DNA of 50,459 nucleotides from Bacillota bacterium (GTDB taxonomy: Bacteria > Bacillota > UBA4882 > UBA8346). Location of the stretch: positions 1-50,459 of the forward strand of contig JAAYEK010000285.1 of assembly GCA_012728785.1 (NCBI GenBank), written 5' to 3'. Position numbers and translations under genes: made by a program. A model generated the notes under the pieces. It ran no database searches and was not told the origin of the DNA. It saw only the letters and a program-made list of their open reading frames with translations. This document shows positions 26,387 through 35,318 of this stretch, in pieces; position 1 is the first letter of the stretch; each line of letters begins with the position of its first letter.

Positions 26387-27247
26387 TTAGATATCGGTTC
26401 CGATGATCGGCGGGATGATTGGTTCGTGTCGGTTCAGTAATTTAGAACGTTTGGCCGGGCGACCGGAAAGTAGGTTTAGACTTTCAATTTGTTCATTCAA
26501 CCGCTTCATTTCCAAGACGCCAATGGCATCCGGGAATTTTTTGGAGATGCTTTTAATCAGTTTTTTCCACCAATCTTGATTGTTGGCTATTGATTGATGA
26601 AGGTCGGTGGAACGATCGTTTTCATGAAGATGAAAATGCCTGACCCGATCCATCTTTAAGAAAGCTTCCGGCGCGATTCCGGCCTGTAAGGCATGACCAA
26701 TGTCAACTGTTAACCCGAACTCCGGCTCTTGAAAGAGCCATAAAAGTTCTTGAAAACGGGAGCCGTCGCATGTACCGGGATGATAGAGCGGATCCCGCGG
26801 CATATTCTCCATTAACAAGATCACCCCTAATTTCTTGGCCTCTCGGAGTAACATTCCGATACTTCCTTCTTCGTAAAGCAGGGTTTCCGAATAAAGGTTA
26901 GGCGCGTTCGGCTCAAGGGTGCAGGGATGAAAAGTGATTAATTGGACTCCTAAGTCAGCCGCAAGACGCATCGTATTTAAAAAAATATTAATTGAGACCA
27001 TTCTCTCTTCACGGTCTAAGGCGCCTAAACGGAGGTTGATGAATGGGGCATGCATAGTAAGGCGGAATTTAAAGCGTTCTTGATAAATCTTAATAGTTTG
27101 CTTCTCAGGAATGGTAAACGCAAAGTAAGGAGAAAGACATTGCGGGTCGGTATGTAATTCAATCGCTTTAAAATAATGGACCGTTTCTTGAAGGTAAGCT
27201 GAAAGCGGCCGGTCGCTAACGATTCTAGAGCCCAGGCAAAACGCCAT
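26387..27247 (-). CDS. Sugar-phosphate isomerase/epimerase-like TIM-barrel protein
   Basis: A 286-residue protein of the AP-endonuclease-2 / xylose-isomerase-like TIM-barrel superfamily. Metal-site residues occur in the expected order: 'LTMHAPF' , 'LITFHPC', 'ILLMENMP', 'LTVDIGHAL', 'HFHLHEN' and 'VLEMKRLNE'. Family members isomerise or epimerise sugars or polyols with a divalent metal; some are endonuclease IV relatives. The C-terminal 30 residues ('RPAKRSKLLNRHEPIIPPI') are an unusual basic-proline tail. No sugar pathway genes lie near, so the substrate is unknown. Confidence 0.78.
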   Translation of the reverse strand: MAFCLGSRIVSDRPLSAYLQETVHYFKAIELHTDPQCLSPYFAFTIPEKQTIKIYQERFKFRLTMHAPFINLRLGALDREERMVSINIFLNTMRLAADLGVQLITFHPCTLEPNAPNLYSETLLYEEGSIGMLLREAKKLGVILLMENMPRDPLYHPGTCDGSRFQELLWLFQEPEFGLTVDIGHALQAGIAPEAFLKMDRVRHFHLHENDRSTDLHQSIANNQDWWKKLIKSISKKFPDAIGVLEMKRLNEQIESLNLLSGRPAKRSKLLNRHEPIIPPIIGTDI

Positions 27248-27372
27248 GCGCGTATATCCTCCGCATCAATTGAGATCTTATATTACTTAAGATACCTTAA
27301 TTCAAGCGGTGCGTCAAACCTAAAAAAAGAGTTTTAACGGTGATTTTGTAAAATAGAAGGGAGTTTTTTCAA

Positions 27373-28506
27373 CTGAAAGACCAGTTGTCGCTCTATCTTC
27401 ATTTTCCGTTTTGCAAACATAAATGTGCTTATTGCGATTTCAATTCATATGACAGTATGGAAAATTTGATTGTCCCGTACGTTAAAGCTTTAAAAACGGA
27501 GATCGAAAGCTATCTTCCGGAACAGCGGTTGGTCCGGTCGATTTTTTTCGGCGGCGGGACTCCAAGCTATCTTCCGGCGGAATTATTGGAGGAGCTGTTA
27601 TGTTTCATCAAAGAACATTTTCAGCTAAGTCACAATGTAGAAATTACAATTGAAACCAATCCTGGGACTGTCCAAAAATCGGAACTGGCACAATTTAAAT
27701 CCGTTGGTTTTAATCGTTTAAGTATTGGCCTCCAAGCTAGCCAAGATCGTCTCCTCAAAGGTATCGGCAGGATTCATTCGTGGGTTGACTTTTTAAATAT
27801 TTTTGAAGCCGGGAGAAGCGTTGGTTTTAATAATCTCAGTGTTGATCTTATTTTTGGTCTACCTGGTCAGACCCTCCATGACTGGAGGGAAACTTTGGAA
27901 AGGATTGTCTCGCTCCAACCGAAACATATTTCAGCTTATGGTTTGCAATTGGAACCCGGTACGAAATTGGCGGCAGATATTAGAAGGGGTCTAGCCCAAT
28001 TACCTTCCGAAGATGAAGTTGTCGAAATGATGAACGCATGTATGGATTATCTCCCGGAACAAGGTTATCATCATTATGAGATTTCCAATTACGCCAAGCC
28101 TGATTTTGAATGTGACCATAACCTTAGTTATTGGCGAGGTAACGATTATTTAGGGTTCGGCGCCGGCGCTTACTCAACTGATAATAATGAGCGTTGGTTT
28201 AATATTAATGAACCTTGGAATTATATTAACACTGTTAGTAAAAGGGGTTCCGTTATCAAAGAACGGGAAAGTTTGGGAGCAAAGACTAGGGCGGTAGAAG
28301 CTTTAATGCTGGGCCTAAGGTTGTGTTCCGGAGTCAACCTTCAGGAGTACGAGGCTCAATATGGTATTGATCTGATGAAAGTAAGCGGTCAACATTTGAA
28401 AAATTTAGTGGACCAAAAAATGGTATCTCTTAACGGCCCAACGCTGGCTTTGACCAAGACTGGAGTCAGGTTGAGTAATAGTGTGATTAGTTCACTATTA
28501 CCATGA
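27373..28506 (+). CDS. hemW: Haem chaperone HemW (radical SAM)
   Basis: A radical SAM protein of about 377 residues of the HemW family (formerly called oxygen-independent coproporphyrinogen oxidase-like). The Fe-S motif is 'CKHKCAYCDF' (CxxxCxxC), followed by 'FFGGGTPSYLP' and 'NRLSIGLQASQD', and the C-terminal HemW domain. HemW binds haem and delivers it to respiratory enzymes. The start is unusual: TTG 27385 leaves no ribosome site in range and trims the N-terminus short, whereas CTG 27373 has GAAGGGAG nine bases upstream and gives the usual few residues before 'LYLHFPFC'. CTG is therefore preferred, with caution. It lies upstream of hrcA, an arrangement common in Bacillota (lepA-hemW-hrcA-grpE-dnaK-dnaJ). 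Confidence 0.92.
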   Translation: MKDQLSLYLHFPFCKHKCAYCDFNSYDSMENLIVPYVKALKTEIESYLPEQRLVRSIFFGGGTPSYLPAELLEELLCFIKEHFQLSHNVEITIETNPGTVQKSELAQFKSVGFNRLSIGLQASQDRLLKGIGRIHSWVDFLNIFEAGRSVGFNNLSVDLIFGLPGQTLHDWRETLERIVSLQPKHISAYGLQLEPGTKLAADIRRGLAQLPSEDEVVEMMNACMDYLPEQGYHHYEISNYAKPDFECDHNLSYWRGNDYLGFGAGAYSTDNNERWFNINEPWNYINTVSKRGSVIKERESLGAKTRAVEALMLGLRLCSGVNLQEYEAQYGIDLMKVSGQHLKNLVDQKMVSLNGPTLALTKTGVRLSNSVISSLLP

Positions 28507-28552
28507 ATTTAAGTATTTTGGATTAACATCCAATTAACTATTATTAAAACAC

Positions 28553-28581
28553 TTGACAAACCAAGTAGGCAATGATATTTT
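28553..28581 (+). promoter_or_regulatory. SigA-type promoter of the hrcA operon
   Basis: Perfect TTGACA, 17-base spacer, then TATTTT. It lies directly upstream of the CIRCE operator, so HrcA bound there would block transcription. Confidence 0.85.
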
Positions 28582-28590
28582 TTAATTAGA

Positions 28591-28617
28591 TTAGCACTCG
28601 TTGAACAAGAGTGCTAA
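28591..28617 (+). promoter_or_regulatory. CIRCE operator (HrcA site)
   Basis: A perfect CIRCE: TTAGCACTC, nine bases, GAGTGCTAA. It lies just after the -10 and before the hrcA ribosome site. HrcA binds CIRCE and is released when GroE-type chaperones are occupied during heat stress. Confidence 0.97.
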
Positions 28618-28644
28618 CAAATTAGTTGGAAATGAGGTGCTCTT

Positions 28645-29688
28645 ATGGCCTCCGGACTTGATGAAAGGAAAAAAAGAATTTTAAAAGTAGTAACCGACGA
28701 TTATATTGCCTCGGCTGAACCGGTAGGTTCCCGGACAATTGCCAGAAGATATGATCTTGGTCTTTCACCGGCTACAATCCGGAACGAAATGGCAGATCTA
28801 GAAGAAGGCGGTTATTTGGAACAACCTCATACTTCGGCCGGTAGGGTCCCGTCGGAAAAAGGTTATCGTTATTATGTCGATGCTTTAATGTCCATGCGTC
28901 AGTTGGATGAAAAAGAAGTGGAAGTTATTTACAACGAATTGGAAAAGTACCATAATGAAATTGAGACCATAATCCATCAGACATCGAAAATCTTAACCCA
29001 GTTTACTCAATATCCTTCGATGGCGCTCGGCCCCCAAATTCAGTCGGCGATTTTTCGCCATATCCAACTGGTAAAGCTTTCGGAAAGTACGATTTTAGTA
29101 ATACTCGTTACGGATACCGGTTATGTTGAGAATAAAGTAATTGAATTCAAAAATGAGATTACGGAAACAGAATTGGACCGGATTTCAAACTTGTTCAACC
29201 AGAAATTACGCGGTATGAATCTGAGAGATATTGAGAGTAATGTTATTAAAGAGCTTCGTTCAGAGATGGTTTTTCAAGATCAATTTTTTAACGAAGCAGT
29301 CAAAGTGTTAATTAAATCAATCGCTAAGCATTCACAAGAACGGGTTTTTATGGATGGCGCCACTAAAATACTTGAGCAACCCGAGTTCTCGGATATTATT
29401 AAATTCAAACCGTTAATGAAGACTTTGGAAGAGGAAGAATGTCTCTATAGGTTATTAGTGAATAACCTTCAAAGAGGCGCTAAAGTAAAAATCGGACGCG
29501 AAAATGAGAACTATGGGATTCAAGATTGTAGCGTAGTTACTGCTGGGTATGAGATTGCCGGTAGGACTGTAGGTGTGATTGGCGTTTTGGGCCCCACTCG
29601 AATGGAGTATGCCAAAGTTTTACCGATGGTTGAATATACGGCCAAGATTTTAAGCGATTTACTGACTCAAATCTGTAAACGCAGGTAG
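28645..29688 (+). CDS. hrcA: Heat-inducible repressor HrcA
   Basis: A 347-residue repressor. Residues 1-90 are a winged helix ('RKKRILKVVTDDYIASAEPVGSRTIARRY', in part; 'GLSPATIRNEMADLEEGGYLEQPHTSAGRVPS', in part). The rest is the HrcA GAF-like and dimer domains, ending 'VLGPTRMEYAKVLPMVEYTAKILSD' (in part). It binds the CIRCE upstream of its own gene. In most Bacillota HrcA activity needs GroEL; here the only chaperonin gene in the window is a group III one, so how HrcA is kept active is an open question. GAGGTG precedes ATG 28645. Confidence 0.96.
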   Translation: MASGLDERKKRILKVVTDDYIASAEPVGSRTIARRYDLGLSPATIRNEMADLEEGGYLEQPHTSAGRVPSEKGYRYYVDALMSMRQLDEKEVEVIYNELEKYHNEIETIIHQTSKILTQFTQYPSMALGPQIQSAIFRHIQLVKLSESTILVILVTDTGYVENKVIEFKNEITETELDRISNLFNQKLRGMNLRDIESNVIKELRSEMVFQDQFFNEAVKVLIKSIAKHSQERVFMDGATKILEQPEFSDIIKFKPLMKTLEEEECLYRLLVNNLQRGAKVKIGRENENYGIQDCSVVTAGYEIAGRTVGVIGVLGPTRMEYAKVLPMVEYTAKILSDLLTQICKRR

Positions 29689-29702
29689 AGCAAGTTGGTA
29701 TC

Positions 29703-29726
29703 GCTTTATAATAAGCTTTATAATAA
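29703..29726. repeat. Tandem 12-mer containing TATAAT
   Basis: Two perfect copies of GCTTTATAATAA lie between hrcA and the chaperonin gene. Each holds a TATAAT hexamer, so a second promoter is conceivable, but no good -35 is seen. An AT-rich hairpin (ATTATTG/CAATAAT, 29731-29760) follows. Confidence 0.6.
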
Positions 29727-29826
29727 ATAAATTATTGTTAAGCTATGAGCTGTCAATAATAATCTTATCAACCAAGTCGATGGCAACATGAGGTACTGAA
29801 CTACAATAAAAGGTTGGAGGTTATGA

Positions 29827-31350
29827 ATGACGGCAAATCGTAATTTGGAATGCCCTGAGATCAATCAATCCATAACTGCTCTGATAAATAATGCGGAGGC
29901 GGTTCGGGCTTTATCGCAAATCGTCGCCGGTACTTTTGGGCCCAAAGGTTTGGATTGTATGTTAGTCGACCAAAATGGCGGTCTGATCGTCACTAATGAT
30001 GGGGCCACCATTTTGGATGCAATTGATATTACTCATCCAGTCGCTCAAATATTAATTAATGCCATCCGGCTTCATGAGGAAAAGGTTGGTGACGGTGCTA
30101 CCACCGCAACGATCCTGGCGGAGAGCATGATCACTGAAGGTGTGAATCAAGTATTAAAGGGCGTACCGGTTGTCAAAGTAATTGACGGCATTAGGTTCGG
30201 GGTTGACTCCGCTTTACTAATATTAAAGGAAGCCAAAATATCCATTGATGGGCTGGAATCTCCGTTTCTGGAGCAGGTGGCCTTGATTGCCGCCCGTGGT
30301 CATCACATCTTAGCCGAGTTAGTGATTAAGGCGGCTAGGACTTTGGGGGAGCAACATTTAACCAAGCCGGGGTTTAAAATGGCAGACCAAGTTTTTGCTT
30401 TTGAAGGGAGTCAGACCGAATTAATCCTGGGAACTGTTATTAACCGGGAACCGTTAAACAAGGTAATGCCCAGTGGGCTTGAAGACGTAAAGATGGTTGT
30501 GATCGATGATGCCCTGGAACCAATCAAAGTAGATTGTCAAGCCTTAAGTACTGAAACCGGTTTTAACCGGCAACTTTACAATCAGGAATTACTGCGGGAC
30601 AGTATCAATAAGCTGGCCGAATTAGGCGTTAGAGGAGTCTTTGTTGATCGGTCCATCTCGGATCAAGCCGAATCTTGGTTGACAGATTTAGGTTTTATTG
30701 GAGTCCAAGGAGTTCCCCGGCGTGAATGGGAACGGTTGGCTACTCTTACCGGAGCTCGTCCCATAAAACGGGGTGATTTATTAAAAAGTCCTGCAGAGTT
30801 AGGGTCGATAATTGGTAAGGCCGCCGCGATAATTGTAGATCAGGATAATCGAAATATTAGAGTTCTTGGTTATCCCGAACAGAAGATGGTAACGCTTTTG
30901 GTCGGGGCTTATTCAAAAGAAGTAGCCGAAGAGAGAGAACGCATTGTCAAAGATGCCGCAAATGCGGTCCAAGCTGCTTGGCGGGAAGGAATTGTTCCGG
31001 GAGGAGGCGGTACTGAGTTAGGAATGGCAAGGCTTCTTAATAATAAGACACCCCAAGATATGAGCCGATATGGGTACGATTGCGTAGTGGAAGCTCTAAA
31101 GAAGCCGATTGCCCAAATTTGCTCCAATGCCGGCTATAATAGTTTTGAAAAAATGGCTGAAGTATGGGCCTGTCAGAAAGACACAGGATCGTTAGGGGTT
31201 GGGGTGAATTGTGAAACCGGGCAGGTTGAGGATTTAATGGAGAGCGGGGTTTATGATCCCTATTTAGTGAAATATCACGCCCTCAAATCCGCCGGCGAGG
31301 TAGCCGAAGCGATTTTAAGAATCAACACAATCATTAAGATGAAAGATTGA
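29827..31350 (+). CDS. Group III (archaeal-like) chaperonin, Cpn60/TCP-1 family
   Basis: A 507-residue chaperonin that is thermosome-like, not GroEL-like. The ATP site reads 'GPKGLDCML' (residues 38-46), 'VTNDGATILDAIDITHP' (about 55-71) and 'EKVGDGATTATILAESM' (about 85-101), as in archaeal TCP-1 proteins, and 'GIVPGGGGTELGMARLL' marks the second equatorial part. Such group III chaperonins are known in a few Bacillota (for example Carboxydothermus), where they also sit in the hsp70 operon; they fold proteins in a double ring with a built-in lid and need no GroES. The first Thr of GDGTTT is replaced by Ala. TTGGAGG precedes ATG 29827. It lies between hrcA and grpE, so CIRCE control is likely. 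Confidence 0.93.
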   Translation: MTANRNLECPEINQSITALINNAEAVRALSQIVAGTFGPKGLDCMLVDQNGGLIVTNDGATILDAIDITHPVAQILINAIRLHEEKVGDGATTATILAESMITEGVNQVLKGVPVVKVIDGIRFGVDSALLILKEAKISIDGLESPFLEQVALIAARGHHILAELVIKAARTLGEQHLTKPGFKMADQVFAFEGSQTELILGTVINREPLNKVMPSGLEDVKMVVIDDALEPIKVDCQALSTETGFNRQLYNQELLRDSINKLAELGVRGVFVDRSISDQAESWLTDLGFIGVQGVPRREWERLATLTGARPIKRGDLLKSPAELGSIIGKAAAIIVDQDNRNIRVLGYPEQKMVTLLVGAYSKEVAEERERIVKDAANAVQAAWREGIVPGGGGTELGMARLLNNKTPQDMSRYGYDCVVEALKKPIAQICSNAGYNSFEKMAEVWACQKDTGSLGVGVNCETGQVEDLMESGVYDPYLVKYHALKSAGEVAEAILRINTIIKMKD

Positions 31351-31484
31351 AGTTCTTAATAGGTAGCATTAATTATTGGAGCGAAAGCCTTACGTTTCAA
31401 TAATTTATTGATATCTTTAATAAATACTACGCTGAAAAATCCTACTAGATGTCTATACTTAAGAGAATGGAGGTTATTAGATCG

Positions 31485-32063
31485 ATGGGGGAACTGGATC
31501 CAACAACGGATACTCTTGAAATGGAAGAAGATTTGCAAGAGACGGTTCAAGATGGGGCGGAAAAAAATGATGAAGATGACGCTAATAATCGGATATCCTT
31601 CTTGGAAAACGAATTGGACTCGTTAAACCAAGAGAAGGATAGGATTTACAATCAGATGTTAAGAACCCAAGCTGATTTTGAAAATTTTAAGCGTCGTACT
31701 CGTCAAGAGAATGAACAATTAGCTTTATACGCCGGAGAGGAATTGTTAAAAAAAATTTTGCCGGTACTCGATAGTTTGGAGAGAGCGGTGGCTTGTTTCG
31801 ATGCAGCGAGTGAAAACGCGCGTAATTGGCAGGAGGGAGTTGAGTTGACTTTACGTCAACTTCAGGACATACTTAAAACCGATGGTCTGGAAGAAGTTTC
31901 GGCAGTTAATGAACTTTTTGATCCTCAATATCATGAAGCAATGCTTCAAGAAGTATCGGATCAGGTCGAACATACCACAGTCATCGAACAGATGCAAAAA
32001 GGATACAAATATAAAGGCAAGTTAATCAGGCCCGCTTTGGTAAAAGTGGCGGTCCCGAAATAA
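31485..32063 (+). CDS. grpE: Nucleotide exchange factor GrpE
   Basis: A 192-residue GrpE. The N-terminal 40 residues are acidic and probably disordered; residues about 42-85 form the long coiled coil ('RISFLENELDSLNQEKDRIYNQML'; quoted in part) and 'RTQADFENFKRRTRQENE' is the family core; the C-terminal beta wing ends 'KYKGKLIRPALVKVAVPK'. GrpE releases ADP from DnaK. ATG 31485 is chosen because GGAGG at 31469-31473 lies 11 bases upstream; ATG 31449 would add 12 residues with no ribosome site. It precedes dnaK by 93 bases. Confidence 0.96.
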   Translation: MGELDPTTDTLEMEEDLQETVQDGAEKNDEDDANNRISFLENELDSLNQEKDRIYNQMLRTQADFENFKRRTRQENEQLALYAGEELLKKILPVLDSLERAVACFDAASENARNWQEGVELTLRQLQDILKTDGLEEVSAVNELFDPQYHEAMLQEVSDQVEHTTVIEQMQKGYKYKGKLIRPALVKVAVPK

Positions 32064-32156
32064 TAATCATTAAAATTGATCAGTCAACAAATAATTAACT
32101 AGACTCAAGTCACTGATTATAAAAAAAATTCATATTGATACAGGGGGTCTTAATAG

Positions 32157-34010
32157 ATGGCAAAGGTAATAGGTATTGATTTGGGTACCACCAACTCATG
32201 TATGGCGGTTATGGAAGGTGGCGAGCCGGTAGTTATCCCGAGTACTGAGGGTGGACGAACCACTCCTTCGGTGGTGGCTTTTTCCAAAAACGGAGAGCGA
32301 ATGGTGGGACAGGTGGCCAAAAGACAGGCGGTGGCCAATCCCGATCGGACTGTGTCTTCGGTTAAACGAAGAATGGGAACCGACTACAAAGTTAGTATTG
32401 ATGACAAACAATATACACCCCAAGAAATTTCAGCGATGGTTCTCCAAAAGATGAAAGCGGACGCTGAGGCTTACTTAGGTGAGAAAGTTGATAAAGCGGT
32501 TATTACCGTACCGGCCTATTTCTCCGACTCCCAGCGACAAGCGACCAAAGATGCCGGAAGAATCGCCGGGCTAGAAGTATTGCGCATTATCAATGAACCA
32601 ACTGCGGCGTCATTGGCATACGGCCTTGAAAAAGGCAATGATCATACTATCCTAGTTTTTGATTTAGGTGGAGGTACTTTTGACGTATCAATCTTGGAGT
32701 TAGGCGACGGGGTCTTTGAAGTTAAAGCAACTAGTGGAAACAACCGCTTGGGCGGTGATGATTTCGACGAACGGATCGTCACCTGGATGGCGGAGAATTT
32801 TAAAAAAGACCAGGGAATCGATCTCCGAAATGATCGGATGGCGTTACAACGTTTACGGGAAGCAGCCGAAAAGGCAAAAATTGAATTGTCCGGCTTAACC
32901 TCAACCGCTATCAATCTTCCGTTTATTACGGCGGTAAACGGTGAACCACGCCATTTGGATATGACATTGACCAGGGCTAAATTTGAAGAAATCGTCGCCG
33001 ACTTGGTGGAAGCCACTGTCGGACCAGCAAAACGGGCTTTAGCCGATGCCGGACTGGAAGCGAAAGATATCGATAAAGTGATTATGGTTGGTGGATCAAT
33101 TCGAATTCCGGCTGTACAGGAAATGGTCAAGAAACTAATCGGTAAGGAGCCTTTTAAAGGAGTTAACCCCGATGAAGTAGTGGCGGTTGGCGCTGCTATT
33201 CAAGCCGGCGTTTTGGTGGGTGAAGTTAAAGACATCGTCTTGCTTGATGTTACCCCGCTTTCACTGGGACTGGAGACTTTGGGCGGTGTTTTCACCAGGA
33301 TTATTGATCGGAATACCACGATCCCGACTGCAAAAAGCCAAATTTTCTCTACTGCCGCCGATAATCAGACTGCGGTTGACATTCATGTCCTCCAGGGTGA
33401 AAGACCGATGGCAGCCGACAATATTACTTTGGGTCAGTTTCGGTTAGATGGGATTCCGCCGGCGCCACGGGGTATTCCTCAAGTTGAAGTCACCTTTGAT
33501 ATTGATGCCAACGGAATTGTTCATGTGTCAGCAAAAGACAAAGGTACGGGCAAGGAACAAAAGGTTACCATTACTTCCTCTAGTGGCTTAAGCGACGAAC
33601 AGATCGATAAAATGATGAAAGAAGCCGAGACCCACGCGGATGAGGATAAAAAGCGGCGCGAAGAGATTGATATTGTTAATGAAGCCGACAGTATGATTTA
33701 TACAGTTGATAAAACCTTAAAAGATATTGGCGACAAAGCCGATAAAGATCAGGTCGATAAGATTCAAAAGGCTAAGGAAGAATTACAACAAGCGGTTAAC
33801 GCCAAGGATTTCGCCGAGATCAAAGCTAAGAAAGAAGCCTTAGAAAAGATCCTGCACGAACTATCGGCAACCATTTATAATCAGGGGGCGGGTCAAGGCC
33901 AAACTGCCGAAGCGACAGGAGCGGGATCAGACCAAGAACCTGCGGAATACGGACCTCAATCGGAAGGACCAACGGTTGACGCCGATTATAAAGTTCAGGA
34001 TGACAAGTAG
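32157..34010 (+). CDS. dnaK: Molecular chaperone DnaK (Hsp70)
   Basis: A 617-residue Hsp70. The ATPase domain (1-360) has '[17 protein letters not shown]', '[17 protein letters not shown]', '[17 protein letters not shown]' and '[14 protein letters not shown]'. The linker is '[19 protein letters not shown]' and the peptide-binding domain follows. The C-terminal tail is Gly/Gln-rich. In '[10 protein letters not shown]' an Ile stands where most bacterial DnaK proteins have Thr (GGSTRIPAVQ), a small oddity. It has a GGGGG ribosome site 9 bases before ATG 32157. It works with GrpE and DnaJ in the same operon. Confidence 0.98.
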   Translation: MAKVIGIDLGTTNSCMAVMEGGEPVVIPSTEGGRTTPSVVAFSKNGERMVGQVAKRQAVANPDRTVSSVKRRMGTDYKVSIDDKQYTPQEISAMVLQKMKADAEAYLGEKVDKAVITVPAYFSDSQRQATKDAGRIAGLEVLRIINEPTAASLAYGLEKGNDHTILVFDLGGGTFDVSILELGDGVFEVKATSGNNRLGGDDFDERIVTWMAENFKKDQGIDLRNDRMALQRLREAAEKAKIELSGLTSTAINLPFITAVNGEPRHLDMTLTRAKFEEIVADLVEATVGPAKRALADAGLEAKDIDKVIMVGGSIRIPAVQEMVKKLIGKEPFKGVNPDEVVAVGAAIQAGVLVGEVKDIVLLDVTPLSLGLETLGGVFTRIIDRNTTIPTAKSQIFSTAADNQTAVDIHVLQGERPMAADNITLGQFRLDGIPPAPRGIPQVEVTFDIDANGIVHVSAKDKGTGKEQKVTITSSSGLSDEQIDKMMKEAETHADEDKKRREEIDIVNEADSMIYTVDKTLKDIGDKADKDQVDKIQKAKEELQQAVNAKDFAEIKAKKEALEKILHELSATIYNQGAGQGQTAEATGAGSDQEPAEYGPQSEGPTVDADYKVQDDK

Positions 34011-34030
34011 GTTTTTTGGGAAGAGAATAC

Positions 34031-34095
34031 AGGAGACAGAAGGTAGAATACAGAATAATTAAGTGATTTTTTTCTAACTTCTGTATTCTGTCTTC
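34031..34095. repeat. Repeat-rich inverted repeat in the dnaK-dnaJ spacer
   Basis: AGAATACAGAA (34045-34055) faces TTCTGTATTCT (34079-34089) across 23 bases; a partial direct copy (AGAATACAGGAGACAGAA) precedes it. The purine-rich GGAGACA motif links it to the array at 6961. It may fold into a hairpin in the transcript between dnaK and dnaJ and tune their ratio, as mRNA processing sites do elsewhere. Confidence 0.65.
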
Positions 34096-34114
34096 TATAT
34101 TGAAGGGATAAACA

Positions 34115-35254
34115 ATGGCAAAACGTGATTATTACGAGGTCTTGGGGGTCTCAAAGACTGCAACGGATGAAGAGATTAAAAAGGCATACCGGAAACTGGC
34201 CCGTCAATACCATCCCGATGTTAATAAAGATAATCCAAAAGAGGCTGAGACTAAGTTTAAAGAGGTCAATGAAGCCTACAGTGTTTTAAGCGATTCCCAG
34301 AAACGCGCCGCTTATGATCAATACGGTCATGCGGCAAGTGATCCCAACTTTGGCGCCGGAGGGTTCGGTGGCGGATTTGGTGATTTTGGGTTCGATGGCT
34401 TTGGGGATATTTTTGATATGTTTTTCGGCGGGAGCGGAGGACGGAGTTCTCGTCAGCGGAATGGTCCTCAGCGCGGTAATGATCTCCGTTTCGATATGGA
34501 GATCTCTTTTGAAGAAGCAGCTTTCGGGAAAGAAACAACGATTGAAATTCCCAGGACCGAAGTGTGCCCAACCTGTAAAGGGAATAGGGCTAAACCGGGT
34601 ACGCCGATTAAAAATTGTCCCAATTGTAATGGGACCGGGCAAGTTCAGGTCACTCAAAATACTGCTTTCGGTAGGTTTGTGAATGTTAGGACCTGCGAAA
34701 AATGTAATGGTGAAGGAAAAACTATCGAGACACCATGCGCCGAATGTGGCGGCAGCGGCCGGGTCCGCAAGAACCGGAAGATTGAAGTGAAAATTCCAGC
34801 TGGAGTTGAAAGCGGTTCTCGGCTTAGAATTTCCAACGAAGGAGAGGCTGGGTCGAGAGGTGGTTCCAATGGGGACTTATATATTTATATTTATGTCAAA
34901 GCCCATCCTAAATTTGAACGTCAGGGGTATGATGTCCATAGTGAGATTAAAATAAGCGTTACTCAGGCGGCATTAGGGACCACGGTTACCGTTGCTACCC
35001 TTGATGGAAAAGTTGAATTAAGAATTCCGGAAGGGACTCAACATGGTACTTCTTTTCGAATGAAGGGACATGGCATTCCCCAATTAAGAGGTCATGGACG
35101 AGGAGATCATTTCGTAAAAGTAAAGGTCACTATTCCTACCAAGTTAACCGGCGAACAGCGAGAGTTGTTAAAAAAGTTAGCTTTAGCCTTTGGCGAGGAC
35201 TTATCTGCGGATGACAAAGGTTTCATCAGCAAAGTGAAAGATGCGTTTAAATGA
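34115..35254 (+). CDS. dnaJ: Co-chaperone DnaJ (Hsp40)
   Basis: A 379-residue type I DnaJ. The J domain (1-70) has 'YHPDVNKDN' with the HPD that stimulates DnaK. A Gly/Phe-rich linker (about 75-115) is followed by four zinc motifs: [24 protein letters not shown] and CAECGGSG. The first repeat has lost the usual Gly (CxxCxGxR in place of CxxCxGxG). C-terminal substrate domains end near '[17 protein letters not shown]'. AAGGG precedes ATG 34115 by 9 bases. It closes the hsp70 operon before the terminator at 35275. Confidence 0.97.
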   Translation: MAKRDYYEVLGVSKTATDEEIKKAYRKLARQYHPDVNKDNPKEAETKFKEVNEAYSVLSDSQKRAAYDQYGHAASDPNFGAGGFGGGFGDFGFDGFGDIFDMFFGGSGGRSSRQRNGPQRGNDLRFDMEISFEEAAFGKETTIEIPRTEVCPTCKGNRAKPGTPIKNCPNCNGTGQVQVTQNTAFGRFVNVRTCEKCNGEGKTIETPCAECGGSGRVRKNRKIEVKIPAGVESGSRLRISNEGEAGSRGGSNGDLYIYIYVKAHPKFERQGYDVHSEIKISVTQAALGTTVTVATLDGKVELRIPEGTQHGTSFRMKGHGIPQLRGHGRGDHFVKVKVTIPTKLTGEQRELLKKLALAFGEDLSADDKGFISKVKDAFK

Positions 35255-35274
35255 AGATAAAAAGTTGGATTATT

Positions 35275-35303
35275 AAAAGAGGAGTGACATGCTCCTCTTT
35301 TAT
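35275..35303 (+). terminator. Terminator between dnaJ and prmA
   Basis: AAAAGAGGAG and CTCCTCTTTT form a perfect 10-bp stem with a 7-base loop; the 3' arm ends in T residues. It lies between the dnaJ stop and prmA, so prmA is read only through partial read-through or from its own start. Confidence 0.85.
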
Positions 35304-35318
35304 ACATTTGGAGGTTTT

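Noticed and set aside
32642..33130. A 162-codon ORF on the minus strand inside dnaK
   Set aside because: It is antisense to a strongly conserved dnaK region, its protein is Ser/Arg/Ile-rich with no domain, and it has no ribosome site.
35289..35318. ATG 35289 as start of prmA
   Set aside because: It is inside the dnaJ terminator hairpin, and the next ATG has the ribosome site.
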